Positions 8,083 through 16,547 of a stretch of DNA of 42,114 nucleotides are shown in pieces. The position numbers and the translations under genes were made by a program. The DNA comes from Acidobacteriota bacterium (GTDB lineage Bacteria > Acidobacteriota > Blastocatellia > Chloracidobacteriales > Chloracidobacteriaceae). The DNA lies in NCBI GenBank assembly GCA_016208495.1, contig JACQXX010000129.1:1-42114 (forward strand), given 5' to 3'. A model generated the notes under the pieces. It worked only from the letters and a program-made list of their open reading frames with translations, was not told the origin of the DNA and did no database searches. Position 1 is the stretch's first letter. Every line of letters starts with the position of its first letter.

Positions 8083-8133
8083 AGCCAGAGTTCCTTCTGC
8101 TGATGTAAGGTGTGCGAGCTGAAGCCGTTGAGA

Positions 8134-8164
8134 GGGTTCAGGGTTTGGGGTTCAGGGTTTGGGG
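8134..8164. repeat. GGGTTCAGGGTTTGGGG direct repeat
   Basis: Two tandem copies of a GGGTTCAGGGTTTG unit lie between the divergent zinc-finger and ABC genes. Unlike most arrays in the window it is near two gene starts rather than at a stop codon. Confidence 0.7.
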
Positions 8165-8249
8165 AAATACAAATTTTATAAGCGGTTCATCATTTTCCAA
8201 TCCCAAGAAATGACTCCAAACTGGTCATATCAATCTTTGGGAGCTGTTG

Positions 8250-9017
8250 ATGTCTGAAGAAAATCCAAGTGTACCTGTGATTGAGGCAATTGGTCTGCAG
8301 AAAAGTTATGGCCACCATCAAGCGGTTAAAGGGGTTGATCTGGTGGTGCATCCCGGCGAAATTTTTGGCTTCTTAGGTCCCAACGGCGCTGGGAAGACAA
8401 CCACGATTAAAATGCTGGTTGGGCTCCTGTCGCCCTCGGCTGGAGTCGCCCGGATTGGTGGCCATGATATTCAGAAAGAACCGATTCAGGCCAAGTCTTT
8501 GATCGGGTATGTTCCGGACCAGCCGCACCTGCCGGATAAACTGACGGCCAGGGAATACCTGCGGTTCATTGCTGGTCTGTATAACCTGGATCGCGCTGCC
8601 GCCCGCCGTCGGGGGGAAGAATTGCTCAAACTTTTTGCTCTGAGCGATCAGGCTGATGAACTGGTTGGCGGGTATTCACACGGTATGCGCCAGAAGATGG
8701 TTCTTGCTGGGGCGTTGCTCCACGATCCCAAAGTGTTTTTTCTGGATGAGCCAACAGTTGGACTTGACCCACGAAGCGCCCGGTTGATTAAAGACATTTT
8801 GCGCGACCTCGCTAGCCGTGGAACAGCGGTTTTTATGTCAACGCACATTCTTGAAATTGCTGAACGGATGTGCGACCGGGTGGCGATTATTTTTGATGGG
8901 CGGGTGATTGCAATTGGAACCATGGAGGAGCTTCGCACGGCTCAAACCAGTGAAAGCCTGGAAGACATTTTCCTGAAATTGACTGGTGGAACTGATGATA
9001 AAGCGAGTAGCGAGTAG
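8250..9017 (+). CDS. ABC transporter ATP-binding protein
   Basis: An ATPase subunit of an ABC-2-type exporter or related system. Complete motifs: Walker A GPNGAGKT (residues 43-50), signature YSHGMRQ (142-148), Walker B VFFLDEP (162-168) and the switch His199 in MSTH. The sequence GYVPDQPHLPDKLTAREYL is typical of CcmA/NatA-like ATPases. The ATG at 8250 is preferred over the TTG one codon earlier because GGGAG lies at proper spacing. No permease gene is adjacent: the next gene on the strand is a sugar kinase-like protein, so the membrane partner must be elsewhere. The last codons (AAA GCG AGT AGC GAG TAG) are themselves TAGCGAG repeat units, so the C-terminal Lys-Ala-Ser-Ser-Glu is repeat-encoded. 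Confidence 0.9.
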   Translation: MSEENPSVPVIEAIGLQKSYGHHQAVKGVDLVVHPGEIFGFLGPNGAGKTTTIKMLVGLLSPSAGVARIGGHDIQKEPIQAKSLIGYVPDQPHLPDKLTAREYLRFIAGLYNLDRAAARRRGEELLKLFALSDQADELVGGYSHGMRQKMVLAGALLHDPKVFFLDEPTVGLDPRSARLIKDILRDLASRGTAVFMSTHILEIAERMCDRVAIIFDGRVIAIGTMEELRTAQTSESLEDIFLKLTGGTDDKASSE

Positions 9018-9155
9018 CGAACAAAAGCGAGTAGCGAGTAGCAAGTAGCGAGTAGTCAATCAAAAGAGTTTGAAAACCCTGAACCCTGACAAGATGACCG
9101 ACTGACAAGGTGACAGGGTGATTTTTTCATCCCTCATCCCTTCCGAAAACCCTGA
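9003..9155 (+). repeat. TAGCGAG array plus GGGTTCA and TGACAAGG units
   Basis: From inside the ABC gene end to the next gene this spacer is almost only repeats: TAGCGAG/TAGCAAG units (9003-9055), CCCTGAA units (about 9075-9090 and 9150-9160) and TGACAAGGTGACAGGG units (about 9098-9120). The 14-mer TAGCGAACAAAAGC at 9015-9028 recurs at 10045-10058 beyond the next gene. Confidence 0.85.
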
Positions 9156-9164
9156 ACCCTAACT

Positions 9165-10010
9165 ATGAAATTACAGCTTGAAACAATTCTTGGTCAGCCG
9201 ATCAAACGACTTTCTGCCCTCAGCGGAGGCTGTGTGGGCGAGGTCTATCGAGTCTGGCTTGAAAACGGTGATTCCGTTGTTGCCAAGGTTGATCAGCGAC
9301 GAACTGCCGTGCTTGATACCGAAGGATTTATGCTCCAGTACCTGCGCGACCATTCGTCGCTTCCGGTGCCGGCTGTGATGTATTCGTCGTCAAATTTGCT
9401 CATCATGGAATTTATCGAAGGCGGCAGCACTTTTCCAACCGCTGCCGAACGTCACGCGGCTGAACTCCTGGCGGCGCTCCACACCGTCAATGCGAAGCAG
9501 TTTGGGCTTGAACAAGATACTTTGATTGGTGGATTGCATCAGCCAAACCCCTGGACTGCGTCCTGGGTCGAATTCTTCCGTGACCAACGGTTGTTGTTTA
9601 TGGCAAGGGAAGCCTTACAGTCCAGTCAACTGCCACGGACTGTCTTTTCCCGGCTGGAGAAATTTGCCGAGCGGCTTGATGAATGGATCGAAGAGCCCGA
9701 CTATCCGTCACTCATTCATGGTGATGTCTGGACCACCAATGTGTTGAGCCATCAGGGACGCATTACCGGATTTATTGACCCGGCGATTTATTATGGCCAC
9801 CCTGAAATTGAGTTGGCCTTTACGACGCTGTTTCACACCTTCGGCCAGGCTTTTTTTACCCGGTATCAAGAGCTAAAGCCAATTAAACCAGGGTTTTTCG
9901 AAATTCGACGGGATTTGTATAATCTCTACCCGCTTCTGGTTCATGTGCGTTTGTTTGGCGGTGGGTATGTGGGCTCAGTCAGTGGGATTCTATCGCGAAT
10001 CGGGTTTTAG
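9165..10010 (+). CDS. fructosamine kinase family protein
   Basis: Members phosphorylate ketosamine (glycation) adducts on proteins or free amino acids, leading to their breakdown; they share the aminoglycoside-phosphotransferase fold. The 281-residue length fits. Visible features: LSGGCVGEVYRV nucleotide loop near the N-terminus, VVAKVD with the ATP-binding Lys, the hinge LLIMEFIEGG, the catalytic loop LIHGDVWTTN and the metal motif FIDPAIYYGHPEIEL. The ATG at 9165 is taken as the start. It lies in a spacer made of repeats, and the same 14-mer word flanks the gene on both sides. The true substrate is not known; ribulosamine or erythrulosamine specificity is possible. The TAG stop is followed at once by TAGTGAA-like units. 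Confidence 0.85.
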   Translation: MKLQLETILGQPIKRLSALSGGCVGEVYRVWLENGDSVVAKVDQRRTAVLDTEGFMLQYLRDHSSLPVPAVMYSSSNLLIMEFIEGGSTFPTAAERHAAELLAALHTVNAKQFGLEQDTLIGGLHQPNPWTASWVEFFRDQRLLFMAREALQSSQLPRTVFSRLEKFAERLDEWIEEPDYPSLIHGDVWTTNVLSHQGRITGFIDPAIYYGHPEIELAFTTLFHTFGQAFFTRYQELKPIKPGFFEIRRDLYNLYPLLVHVRLFGGGYVGSVSGILSRIGF

Positions 10011-10157
10011 GTGAGTGAAATAGCCAGGGAGCGAAGTAGTGAAATAGCGAACAAAAGCAAATAGTGAGTAGTCAGACATAGCTTCTGTCTCTATGTCACC
10101 TTGTCACCTTGTCATCTGTCACTCTGTTACCTTGTCACCTGTCATCCTGTCATCTTG
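10008..10157. repeat. Convergent TAGTGAA and TGACAAGG arrays
   Basis: From the kinase stop TAG the plus strand shows GTGAGTGAAATAGC-like units to about 10077. From 10083 the opposite strand shows TGACAAGG, TGACAGG and TGACAGAG units up to the histidine kinase stop at 10150, where AGA TGA CAGG supplies the TGA. Each array reads in the sense direction of its own gene. Confidence 0.85.
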
Positions 10158-12069
10158 TCGCGGCTTCGATCAATTCCTGCAGTTCATCAAATTTGTATTC
10201 TTTGAGCATGGCCTGAACGACCTCGGCCACATACCCATCAAGGTCAATAATCTGGTCAATGACTTGATTGGCGGCTTCGATATCACCTTCTAAAACCGCT
10301 TGATACAGGATGTTGAGGACATCCGCTGGGAGTTGAGCCAGTTGAGCGGGTGTAACCGAAGGGGCTTTCACCTTTTTGAGCGGGTACGCATCGGTAATTG
10401 TGTCAAACATATCAACTGCCAGTTCCTGGGTTTCCAGGTTGATTGGCAACCGGATGGTAAACGTGGTACCGACGTTTTCAGTGCTTTCACAGGAGATTGT
10501 TCCTCCGTGGGCTTCGATGATGCGGCGGCAGATTTCCAGGCCAAGTCCGGTGCCCTCTTCGCCTTTGGTCGAGAAAAATGGCTCCCAGATATGGTTGAGG
10601 TTTTCCAGGGAAATTCCGCTTCCATTATCGGAAATGGAAATGAGGGCATCGTTGCCGTCAACAGTCAGCAAAATCTGGATTTGCCCCTTATTTTCCTGTG
10701 TTGCCTCGGCTGCATTTCGGATCAAATTAATGATGACCTGTTCCAGTTTTTCATCATTAAAGGCCAGTTTGGGGGTTGCGGTGTAGGTAAACTCGACCTG
10801 CCGTTTGGAAATAATCGGATCGAGCCGCAACAGCGAAACTGTTTTTTCGAGCGTCGGTACGATAGGCCGGGCGCTTTTTTCATATTCGACGGGCCGATTC
10901 CGGGCAAATTCACGGATTTCCTCAACCAGTGCCAGGGCTCGCTTCTGACCGGTAATCACCATCTCCGCAAAGCGACTGACCTCCGGGTCATCAGCATATT
11001 TCTTTTGAATCACTTCAATACCGCTCAAGAGAGCCAGCCGATTGCGAAGTTCGTGTGAAATGGCAGACGTGATTTTACCGATTGTGGCCAGCCGTTCTGA
11101 TCGGACGAGTTGTTCTTGCGTCGCTCGCAATTCCTCGGTCAGGCGAATATTTTCAATGACGAGTCCGGCTTCCTGGGCCGTTGCCATGACAAATTCAAGG
11201 TCTTCGGAATCAAACAGGCCCGGCATATGGCTGTAGAGGTAGCACACGCCCCAGACCCGTTTTTTCGAATTGATCGGTGCTGACAGCACGGATGAAACCC
11301 GCTGGATAATCACGCTTTGCTGAGCTGAAAATCGCTCGTCGGTTGAGGCATCAGTCGAGCGGATGGCGACATTGTCCTGAAACGTCTGGGCGACGATGGT
11401 TCGGCTGACTTTGATTGATTCGGTATGGGTAATGTCGCGATTGCGTTGCGCCACCATCTCCAGTTCCTGGGTGACCGGGTTGAGCAGCATAATCGCGCCG
11501 CAATCAACCGGAAGACACCGAAACAGCGATTCAAGCCAGCTTTCGGTAAGGTCTTTGGTGCTCTGCATCGGGAGCATGGTGCGGGTGATTTCATACAGTG
11601 ATGTCAACCGCTCCAGCGTCCGGCCAGTGATATATTCCGGCTGACGCATCAACTCCAGGTTGATAAACCGGGCCTGGCGGGCAGTTAATCTCAGATCAAT
11701 TCGCGACGTGTCAATGGGGTTTAAGCTGCTGGTGGAAACGTAGGCTGGATATTCAAACTTCAATTTGGCGATGCTGGGGTCACCTAAAATGATTTCATCG
11801 CCAGGTTCGAGCAGGTATTCGTTGATGCGTTCGCCCTTGATAATCGTTCCGACCTTGCTGCCTTTATCCCGGAGCACATATTGCCCATCAGCAACCATGA
11901 GTATTTCAGCGTGCATGCGTGAAATCAGCGTGTCGCTGATTTGCAGATCGTTGTCAGTTCCGCGCCCAATCGAAAACACCGACCCTGGAATCTCGATCTT
12001 GGAGGGATTCATGCTTCTGCCCGTCACAATCAAGTACGGTTTGCGCAGCTCAGTTTGAAGTTCATCCAT
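10150..12069 (-). CDS. FHA-GAF sensor histidine kinase
   Basis: A cytoplasmic sensor kinase without transmembrane segments. Counting from the longer TTG start at 12135, domains are: FHA (about 50-128, with GRGTDNDLQISD and ISRMHAEI), GAF (about 175-335), dimerisation/phosphoacceptor box with His361 in SAISHELRN, and an ATPase domain with N box (INLIRNAAEA), G1 (SDNGSGI) and G2 (GTGLGLEI). The usual Pro of the SHELRNPL box is Arg. A C-terminal tail of about 70 residues after the kinase is helical and acidic. The ATG at 12069 is preferred because AAGG precedes it; the TTG at 12135 has no ribosome binding site. No response regulator is adjacent, so the partner is unknown. The FHA domain suggests input from Ser/Thr phosphorylation (family knowledge). 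Confidence 0.88.
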   Translation of the reverse strand: MDELQTELRKPYLIVTGRSMNPSKIEIPGSVFSIGRGTDNDLQISDTLISRMHAEILMVADGQYVLRDKGSKVGTIIKGERINEYLLEPGDEIILGDPSIAKLKFEYPAYVSTSSLNPIDTSRIDLRLTARQARFINLELMRQPEYITGRTLERLTSLYEITRTMLPMQSTKDLTESWLESLFRCLPVDCGAIMLLNPVTQELEMVAQRNRDITHTESIKVSRTIVAQTFQDNVAIRSTDASTDERFSAQQSVIIQRVSSVLSAPINSKKRVWGVCYLYSHMPGLFDSEDLEFVMATAQEAGLVIENIRLTEELRATQEQLVRSERLATIGKITSAISHELRNRLALLSGIEVIQKKYADDPEVSRFAEMVITGQKRALALVEEIREFARNRPVEYEKSARPIVPTLEKTVSLLRLDPIISKRQVEFTYTATPKLAFNDEKLEQVIINLIRNAAEATQENKGQIQILLTVDGNDALISISDNGSGISLENLNHIWEPFFSTKGEEGTGLGLEICRRIIEAHGGTISCESTENVGTTFTIRLPINLETQELAVDMFDTITDAYPLKKVKAPSVTPAQLAQLPADVLNILYQAVLEGDIEAANQVIDQIIDLDGYVAEVVQAMLKEYKFDELQELIEAATR

Positions 12070-12236
12070 AAGTGCCTTGCCTGGAACCAATAAGCGAACA
12101 GGTGTCCGCTCAGGTTGTGATGTGTTTTGAGTCAACGGAAACGAGAAAGGAGTCTCGGGATCGGTTTGGTCAGTGAAAAAAAGGCATTATACAACAGGGG
12201 CGGCAAAATACACGGAGGCTTTGAGATAAATGAGAG

Positions 12237-12353
12237 ATAGGGGATGGATGACAGGGAGGCAAGGTGACTGGGTGATAAAGTGACTGGGGGACAAGGGGAC
12301 AAGGTGACTGGGTGATAAGGTGACTGGATTTTCTGATTACTCGCTACTCGCTA
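12237..12353. repeat. AAGGTGACTGGGTGATAA long direct repeat and TAGCGAG array
   Basis: A 28-base segment starting CAAGGTGACTGGGTGATAA occurs at 12254 and again at about 12300 with one difference, within a GGTGACAA-type array. At 12339-12353 the opposite strand carries TAGCGAG units that start in the purF stop codon (GAA TAG CGAGTAGCGAG). The spacer separates purF from the histidine kinase on the same strand. Confidence 0.85.
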
Positions 12354-13796
12354 TTCACGGTGGTTCGCGACTCGTTTTGAGTGAGCTAGAACCTTTGCTT
12401 TTTCAGCCTGTGATTGATGGGGAGTTTGTAACGGGTATTTGCCCGTGTAACAGGCGGAGCAGAATGAGAGACCTTCGTCGGCGCCACAGGCGGTTAAGAG
12501 CCCCTGGTGGCTTAAATAGCCCAGACTGTCGGCATTGATGAATTCGCGAATTTCCTCGATGGTGGAATTAAAGGCAATCAATTCTTTATAGGTCGGCGTG
12601 TCTACGCCGTAGTAGCACGGCGAAATGGTTGGCGGGCAGCTAATCCGCATATGGACTTCGGTGGCTCCGGCCCGGCGGACCATTTCCACAATCTTACGGC
12701 TGGTTGTTCCGCGCACAATCGAATCATCCACCAAAATCACGCGTTTGCCTTCGAGCAGGTCACGAACTGGATTGAGTTTGACTTTGACCCCAAAGTGTCG
12801 AATTGCCTGCTGGGGTTCAATAAAGGTGCGTCCGACATAATGGTTTCGGACCAGCCCAAACCGGAAATTAATTTTGGATTCCGCCGCATATCCGATGGCT
12901 GCGGCCACACCTGAATCTGGAATTGGGACCACAATATCAGCCGGAACTGGATGTTCCAGGGCCAGCCGTTTTCCCATTTTATGGCGGCTTTTATTCACAC
13001 TTCGGCCAAAAACCAGGCTGTCCGGGCGTGAAAAATAGACGTGCTCAAAAATACAGAACGCTGGTTTGTGCTCTGGAAATGGAGATTGGGCGTGGATGCC
13101 GTCCTGGTTGATCATGACGACTTCACCTGGTTGAACGTCCCGCAGGTAGGTCGCACCGATCAAATCAAAGGCACAGGTTTCAGAGGCCACGACATACGAG
13201 TGTTCATCAAGCTGGCCGATGCACATTGGCCGAAAGCCATGCACGTCGCGCACGGCAATCAAACAGTCAGGCGTTTGAATCAGGATTGAGTACGCTCCTT
13301 CGACGGTGCGAAACGTTTCGACAACGGCTTCATACAGCGAGGTTTTGCGGGAGCGGGCAAGTTTGTGCAAGACCACTTCCGTGTCGCTGGTGGATGAAAA
13401 AATCGCACCCTCTGCTTCCAGTTCACGGCGCATGTCACTGGCAAACGGCAAATTTCCATTGTGACAGGTCGCAATTTCGCCCCAGTGGCATTTGATCGCA
13501 AATGGCTGGGCTTCGTTGATGCTGACTTCGCCCGCCGTTGAGTAGCGGACGTGGCCAATGGCCCGGTTTCCAGGCAACCGGCGAAAGGCTTCTTCGGTAA
13601 AAATTTCGCTGACGTGACCCATGCCGCGTTCGCTAAACAACCGATTTCCATCGCTTGAGACAATCCCGGCTGACTCCTGACCCCGATGTTGCAGTGAGTA
13701 AAGTCCAAGGTAGGTTAATCGGGCGGCTTCGGGGTGTCCCCAAATGCCAAAAACACCGCATTCTTCGCGAAATTTGTCGTGCATATCGAAGTTCAT
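12351..13796 (-). CDS. purF: amidophosphoribosyltransferase
   Basis: The first enzyme of de novo purine synthesis, making phosphoribosylamine from PRPP and glutamine. The N-terminal nucleophile hydrolase domain begins after a 12-residue propeptide at Cys13 (EECGVFGIWG), with LGLYSLQHRGQES and CHNGNLPF downstream. The PRPP-binding loop is VILVDDSIVRGTTS. The 4Fe-4S ligands of the Bacillus-type enzyme appear present: Cys in PAFCIFEHVYF, Cys in CPPTISPCYYG and the pair FCSACYTGKYP. Length 481 is normal. Start: the ATG at 13796 gives a propeptide length near that of Bacillus PurF; an ATG four codons later is an alternative. No other pur gene is next to it. The stop TAG lies in a TAGCGAG array. 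Confidence 0.95.
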   Translation of the reverse strand: MNFDMHDKFREECGVFGIWGHPEAARLTYLGLYSLQHRGQESAGIVSSDGNRLFSERGMGHVSEIFTEEAFRRLPGNRAIGHVRYSTAGEVSINEAQPFAIKCHWGEIATCHNGNLPFASDMRRELEAEGAIFSSTSDTEVVLHKLARSRKTSLYEAVVETFRTVEGAYSILIQTPDCLIAVRDVHGFRPMCIGQLDEHSYVVASETCAFDLIGATYLRDVQPGEVVMINQDGIHAQSPFPEHKPAFCIFEHVYFSRPDSLVFGRSVNKSRHKMGKRLALEHPVPADIVVPIPDSGVAAAIGYAAESKINFRFGLVRNHYVGRTFIEPQQAIRHFGVKVKLNPVRDLLEGKRVILVDDSIVRGTTSRKIVEMVRRAGATEVHMRISCPPTISPCYYGVDTPTYKELIAFNSTIEEIREFINADSLGYLSHQGLLTACGADEGLSFCSACYTGKYPLQTPHQSQAEKAKVLAHSKRVANHRE

Positions 13797-13848
13797 GGAG
13801 TTACAGGGGCATCGTTCAGGTCAAACTGAGACCAGGAAGGCAAATCGC

Positions 13849-14016
13849 TTAGAGCAGGTACATCAGCCAGCTTAAGGCCAGACCAATTCCAATAAATGAA
13901 AGGAAGACCCGCAATCCATAGAGCAGGCGTGCTTTCGGCGCATTGACTTCGCTTGAAACCCCTGCAAACACGGCGGATACAAATGCCGCAAAAAGTACCA
14001 TTAAGAGGAAATGCAT
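13849..14016 (-). CDS. 55-residue membrane protein, unknown
   Basis: A small frame not recognised as a family. It has two hydrophobic segments, FLLMVLFAAFVSAVFAGV (residues 3-20) and VFLSFIGIGLALSWLMYLL (37-55), joined by a short polar loop containing SSEVNAPKARLLYG. Such a two-helix hairpin without random-frame features (no rare-codon clusters, codon use like neighbours) supports a real gene. It begins at ATG 14016 without a strong Shine-Dalgarno sequence and ends 52 bases before the purF start on the same strand, so the two may be co-transcribed. Similar small proteins are often missed by gene callers. Function unknown. Confidence 0.6.
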   Translation of the reverse strand: MHFLLMVLFAAFVSAVFAGVSSEVNAPKARLLYGLRVFLSFIGIGLALSWLMYLL

Positions 14017-14112
14017 AGTATTCCGATGTGAAGAAAATGGACGTCTGAAGGGATGCAGGATGACGGACGAAATAGAATCAATTCTTCAGTCCGATGTCTT
14101 CACCCCGGCGTT

Positions 14113-14170
14113 TTCAGCCCTGAGCCTGCGAGTCTTCAGCCCTCAGCCCCTCGCCCTGAGCCATGGTTCA
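14113..14170 (-). repeat. GGGCTGA array with a shared 30-mer
   Basis: On the minus strand the stop TGA of the gene ending at 14168 runs into ACCATGGCTCAGGG and then GGGGCTGAGGGCTGAAG units. The 30 bases at 14113-14142 match the plus strand at 25551-25580 at 28 positions, so this compound unit is dispersed. Confidence 0.85.
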
Positions 14171-14587
14171 GGCTTTGCGACCCATCCCAATATCAAAGGC
14201 ATCAAAAATAATCAGATAGTTCAGCAATCCAGCGACTGCCAGAAAATTGTTGGCGTGTTCAAACAACGGCTGACCTGGGAGGAGTTCTCGACCGACGTTG
14301 AAAATGTATAAAACCGGATACAGCAGGCCAATTCCGACATCACTGAGAAAATATAAATGTGATAATCGGTCCATATCAGACCAGGTGTAGAGATGCCCTT
14401 TCATCAGCAACCCCAATGCAACCATGCCATAAATGCAGACCAGAAAGAGCACTCCTCGCCCCACTCTTCCCAGTACAAAATGCCCGGCGCCTGGAATAAG
14501 TGCCGCCGCAATACAGGCCGTGAAGAGTTTGGGGAATGGCACTGCCGGAAATGGAGTTTTGAGAGTTATCTCAGGTTTTGAATTCAT
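14168..14587 (-). CDS. small multi-pass membrane protein (DUF6677/TM2-like)
   Basis: A 139-residue protein with several hydrophobic helices: an N-terminal segment FTACIAAALIPGAGHFVLG, a second GVLFLVCIYGMVALGLLM, a third FLSDVGIGLLYPVLYIF and a fourth FLAVAGLLNYLIIFDAF. The pattern PGAGHFVLGRVGRG followed by a hydrophobic helix resembles TM2-type and DUF6677 proteins of Acidobacteriota; this is recognition by eye and not certain. The ATG at 14587 is chosen over the TTG at 14620, whose extra residues look non-coding. Function unknown. The gene lies between the nrnA end and the small membrane gene, all on the minus strand. Confidence 0.65.
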   Translation of the reverse strand: MNSKPEITLKTPFPAVPFPKLFTACIAAALIPGAGHFVLGRVGRGVLFLVCIYGMVALGLLMKGHLYTWSDMDRLSHLYFLSDVGIGLLYPVLYIFNVGRELLPGQPLFEHANNFLAVAGLLNYLIIFDAFDIGMGRKA

Positions 14588-14821
14588 GCGTTGGTGTGTG
14601 GTATGTGACCAGGGAAGCAAAGTCGTGACACCCGAGAGTGTCTGGAAGAAAGCTCAGTTTTTCCAATCTGATACCGCCAGTGATGTATCTGTACCGGATA
14701 CGTCTGACCGGATTTGCCCGTCGGTTGTTGACACATCCCTGAGTGGCTCATTACAAACGCGGCTGGCGGTGGTGACCAACCAGCGGATTGTCAGGTGGAC
14801 GATCCCTCAACTGGAGCGTGA

Positions 14822-15790
14822 TCAATCAGCCGCAATCGGGGTAATTCCCAAAGCTCGTTGTAGGCAAGACAGAATCTGATTTTCCGCCGCTTGCAACGGT
14901 CCCTTGTAGGCACATCCGGAGGCGTTGCGATGACCGCCGCCACCGAACTTTTCGGCAATTTTGGCCACATTGACATTGCCTTTTGAGCGCAGGCTGATCC
15001 GGAAGTTATCTGGCTGCAGTTCCTTGAAGAACGCCACGACTTCAACTTCTCCGACCGACAATGGATAGTTGACGATGCCATCCAGGTCATCTTCGCTGGC
15101 GCCGACCTGGCCCATCAGGTGATTGGGCATGGTAACCCAGGCAATGCGCCCGGTTTCATCCCGTTGAAGCGTCGAAAGAACCTCACCCAAAAGTTTAATT
15201 TTGGTGTAGGGGTTGGAGTAAAACAGGGAATGTGAAATGAATGCTGGACGTGCGCCGCGCCGGACCAGTTCCGATGCGATTTTGAAGGTGCGTTCCGTGG
15301 TGTTGGAAAAATGGAAAGACCCGGTATCGGTGAGCAATGCCGTATAGACACACTCCGCAATCTCTTGATTGACGGTGACCCCGAGCGCTTTGCACAAGTT
15401 ATAGATCATTTCCCCAACTGCGGCGGCAGTGGAGTCAATCCAGTTAATTTGTCCAAATAAAGCAGTTGTACTGTGATGGTCAATGTTGACGACAAATTGT
15501 TTTTCGAGTCCGATCAGTCCAGGGCGATCAATATCACTACATTCGATCACAAATGCCGCATCAAATGGCTGTGTGATCTCCGGCATTTTGAGGATATCTT
15601 TGGTCCCAGGTAGATTCCGATAGGCGTAGGGCACGCTGTCTTTGATAATAACGCAAACGTCTTTGTTGAGGGCTTTGAGTGTCCAATAGAGTGCAAGTGA
15701 TGATCCAACGCTGTCTCCGTCTGGGCGGACGTGAGATGTGATCATAAACTTGTCTTTGGATTCTATGAGTTCAACCACCTGACTGAGCAT
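14822..15790 (-). CDS. nrnA: DHH-family bifunctional oligoribonuclease / PAP phosphatase
   Basis: A DHH/DHHA1 phosphoesterase that degrades nanoRNAs and dephosphorylates 3'-phosphoadenosine 5'-phosphate (family knowledge from Bacillus and Mycobacterium NrnA). Visible: motif I ITSHVRPDGDSVGS (residues 17-30), motif II ECSDIDRPG, the DHH motif NIDHHST (Asp104-His106) and the C-terminal DHHA1 loop KFGGGGHRNASGC. The start at 15790 is preferred over the longer frame from 15862 because GGAGAT precedes this ATG and the extra residues are not family-like. It is the last gene of the rimP-nusA-infB-rbfA-nrnA cluster, a position seen in many bacteria. truB, which often follows, is not present. Confidence 0.9.
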   Translation of the reverse strand: MLSQVVELIESKDKFMITSHVRPDGDSVGSSLALYWTLKALNKDVCVIIKDSVPYAYRNLPGTKDILKMPEITQPFDAAFVIECSDIDRPGLIGLEKQFVVNIDHHSTTALFGQINWIDSTAAAVGEMIYNLCKALGVTVNQEIAECVYTALLTDTGSFHFSNTTERTFKIASELVRRGARPAFISHSLFYSNPYTKIKLLGEVLSTLQRDETGRIAWVTMPNHLMGQVGASEDDLDGIVNYPLSVGEVEVVAFFKELQPDNFRISLRSKGNVNVAKIAEKFGGGGHRNASGCAYKGPLQAAENQILSCLQRALGITPIAAD

Positions 15791-15978
15791 AGGCAATCTC
15801 CGAACGGTCGCAAGGATTGAGCGAGAGAAACATCTGGCCAACTGGAGGGACCAGCGAGGCAACCGACGCTACGGCTCAGAAACGAGGTGTACCGGCCAAA
15901 GCCCTGGATCTCTGGTCGTGCTTGATTTCTGGATGTTCCATCCCTGAATCACCAGTTTCTGTTGCCAGCAGACCTGAA

Positions 15979-16413
15979 TTACGCTTCAGAGTCGGATTGA
16001 TCCGTTGTTTCCAAAGGCATTGATGTTCCTTTTTCTTCGCTTAAGAGTTGCTCAACGCGCAGGGCCTGGGCGTAAGCAACATCATAGACAAAATGGAGTT
16101 GAGGGGTTTTCCGCAAATTGAGTCGAGCGGCAAGCTGGTGTCGAATAAACGGACCCGCGTGATTTAAGGCATCAACCAGAACAGCGGTATCAGGGTTTTC
16201 CCCCGTGGTGACCACAAAGACCCGGGCGTGATGCAGGTCTGAAGTCAATTCGACTCCCGTGACATCAACCCCATGGATTCGGTCATCAGAAACTTCAAAA
16301 CAAATGATTTCGCAGATTTCTTCGCGGACACTTTCAGCCAGACGTTCACGCCGGTGGTTGACTGAACCACTCTGATGTCTGGATCGTGACGACTGCGTTC
16401 CTAAACGCCCCAT
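15979..16413 (-). CDS. rbfA: ribosome-binding factor A
   Basis: RbfA binds the free 30S subunit near helix 1 of 16S rRNA and helps its late maturation, especially in the cold. The protein shows the single KH-like fold pattern: RRERLAESVREEICEII, the strand GVDVTGVELTSDLHHARVFV, and the conserved end APLRxTPQLxFxYD seen here as LNLRKTPQLHFVYD. At 144 residues it has a short acidic C-terminal tail. The ATG at 16413 is used instead of the TTG at 16434. It follows infB on the same strand, the usual position. Confidence 0.93.
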   Translation of the reverse strand: MGRLGTQSSRSRHQSGSVNHRRERLAESVREEICEIICFEVSDDRIHGVDVTGVELTSDLHHARVFVVTTGENPDTAVLVDALNHAGPFIRHQLAARLNLRKTPQLHFVYDVAYAQALRVEQLLSEEKGTSMPLETTDQSDSEA

Positions 16414-16547
16414 ACTTCTATCTTTGACTTTCAAATTGAAAAGGGGTTCAGGTTGAGAGAAGTTTCGGTTGCTGAAAAAAGCCTTTTCTTCCCAACCTCA
16501 AACCCCAAACCCAGGTAAATTGACGGCGTCACGAGTGTGCGCCGGAA

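Noticed and set aside
13943-14311. 122-codon plus-strand frame between purF and the membrane gene
   Set aside because: Runs through a GGGCTGA array and over the antisense of two better-supported membrane genes.
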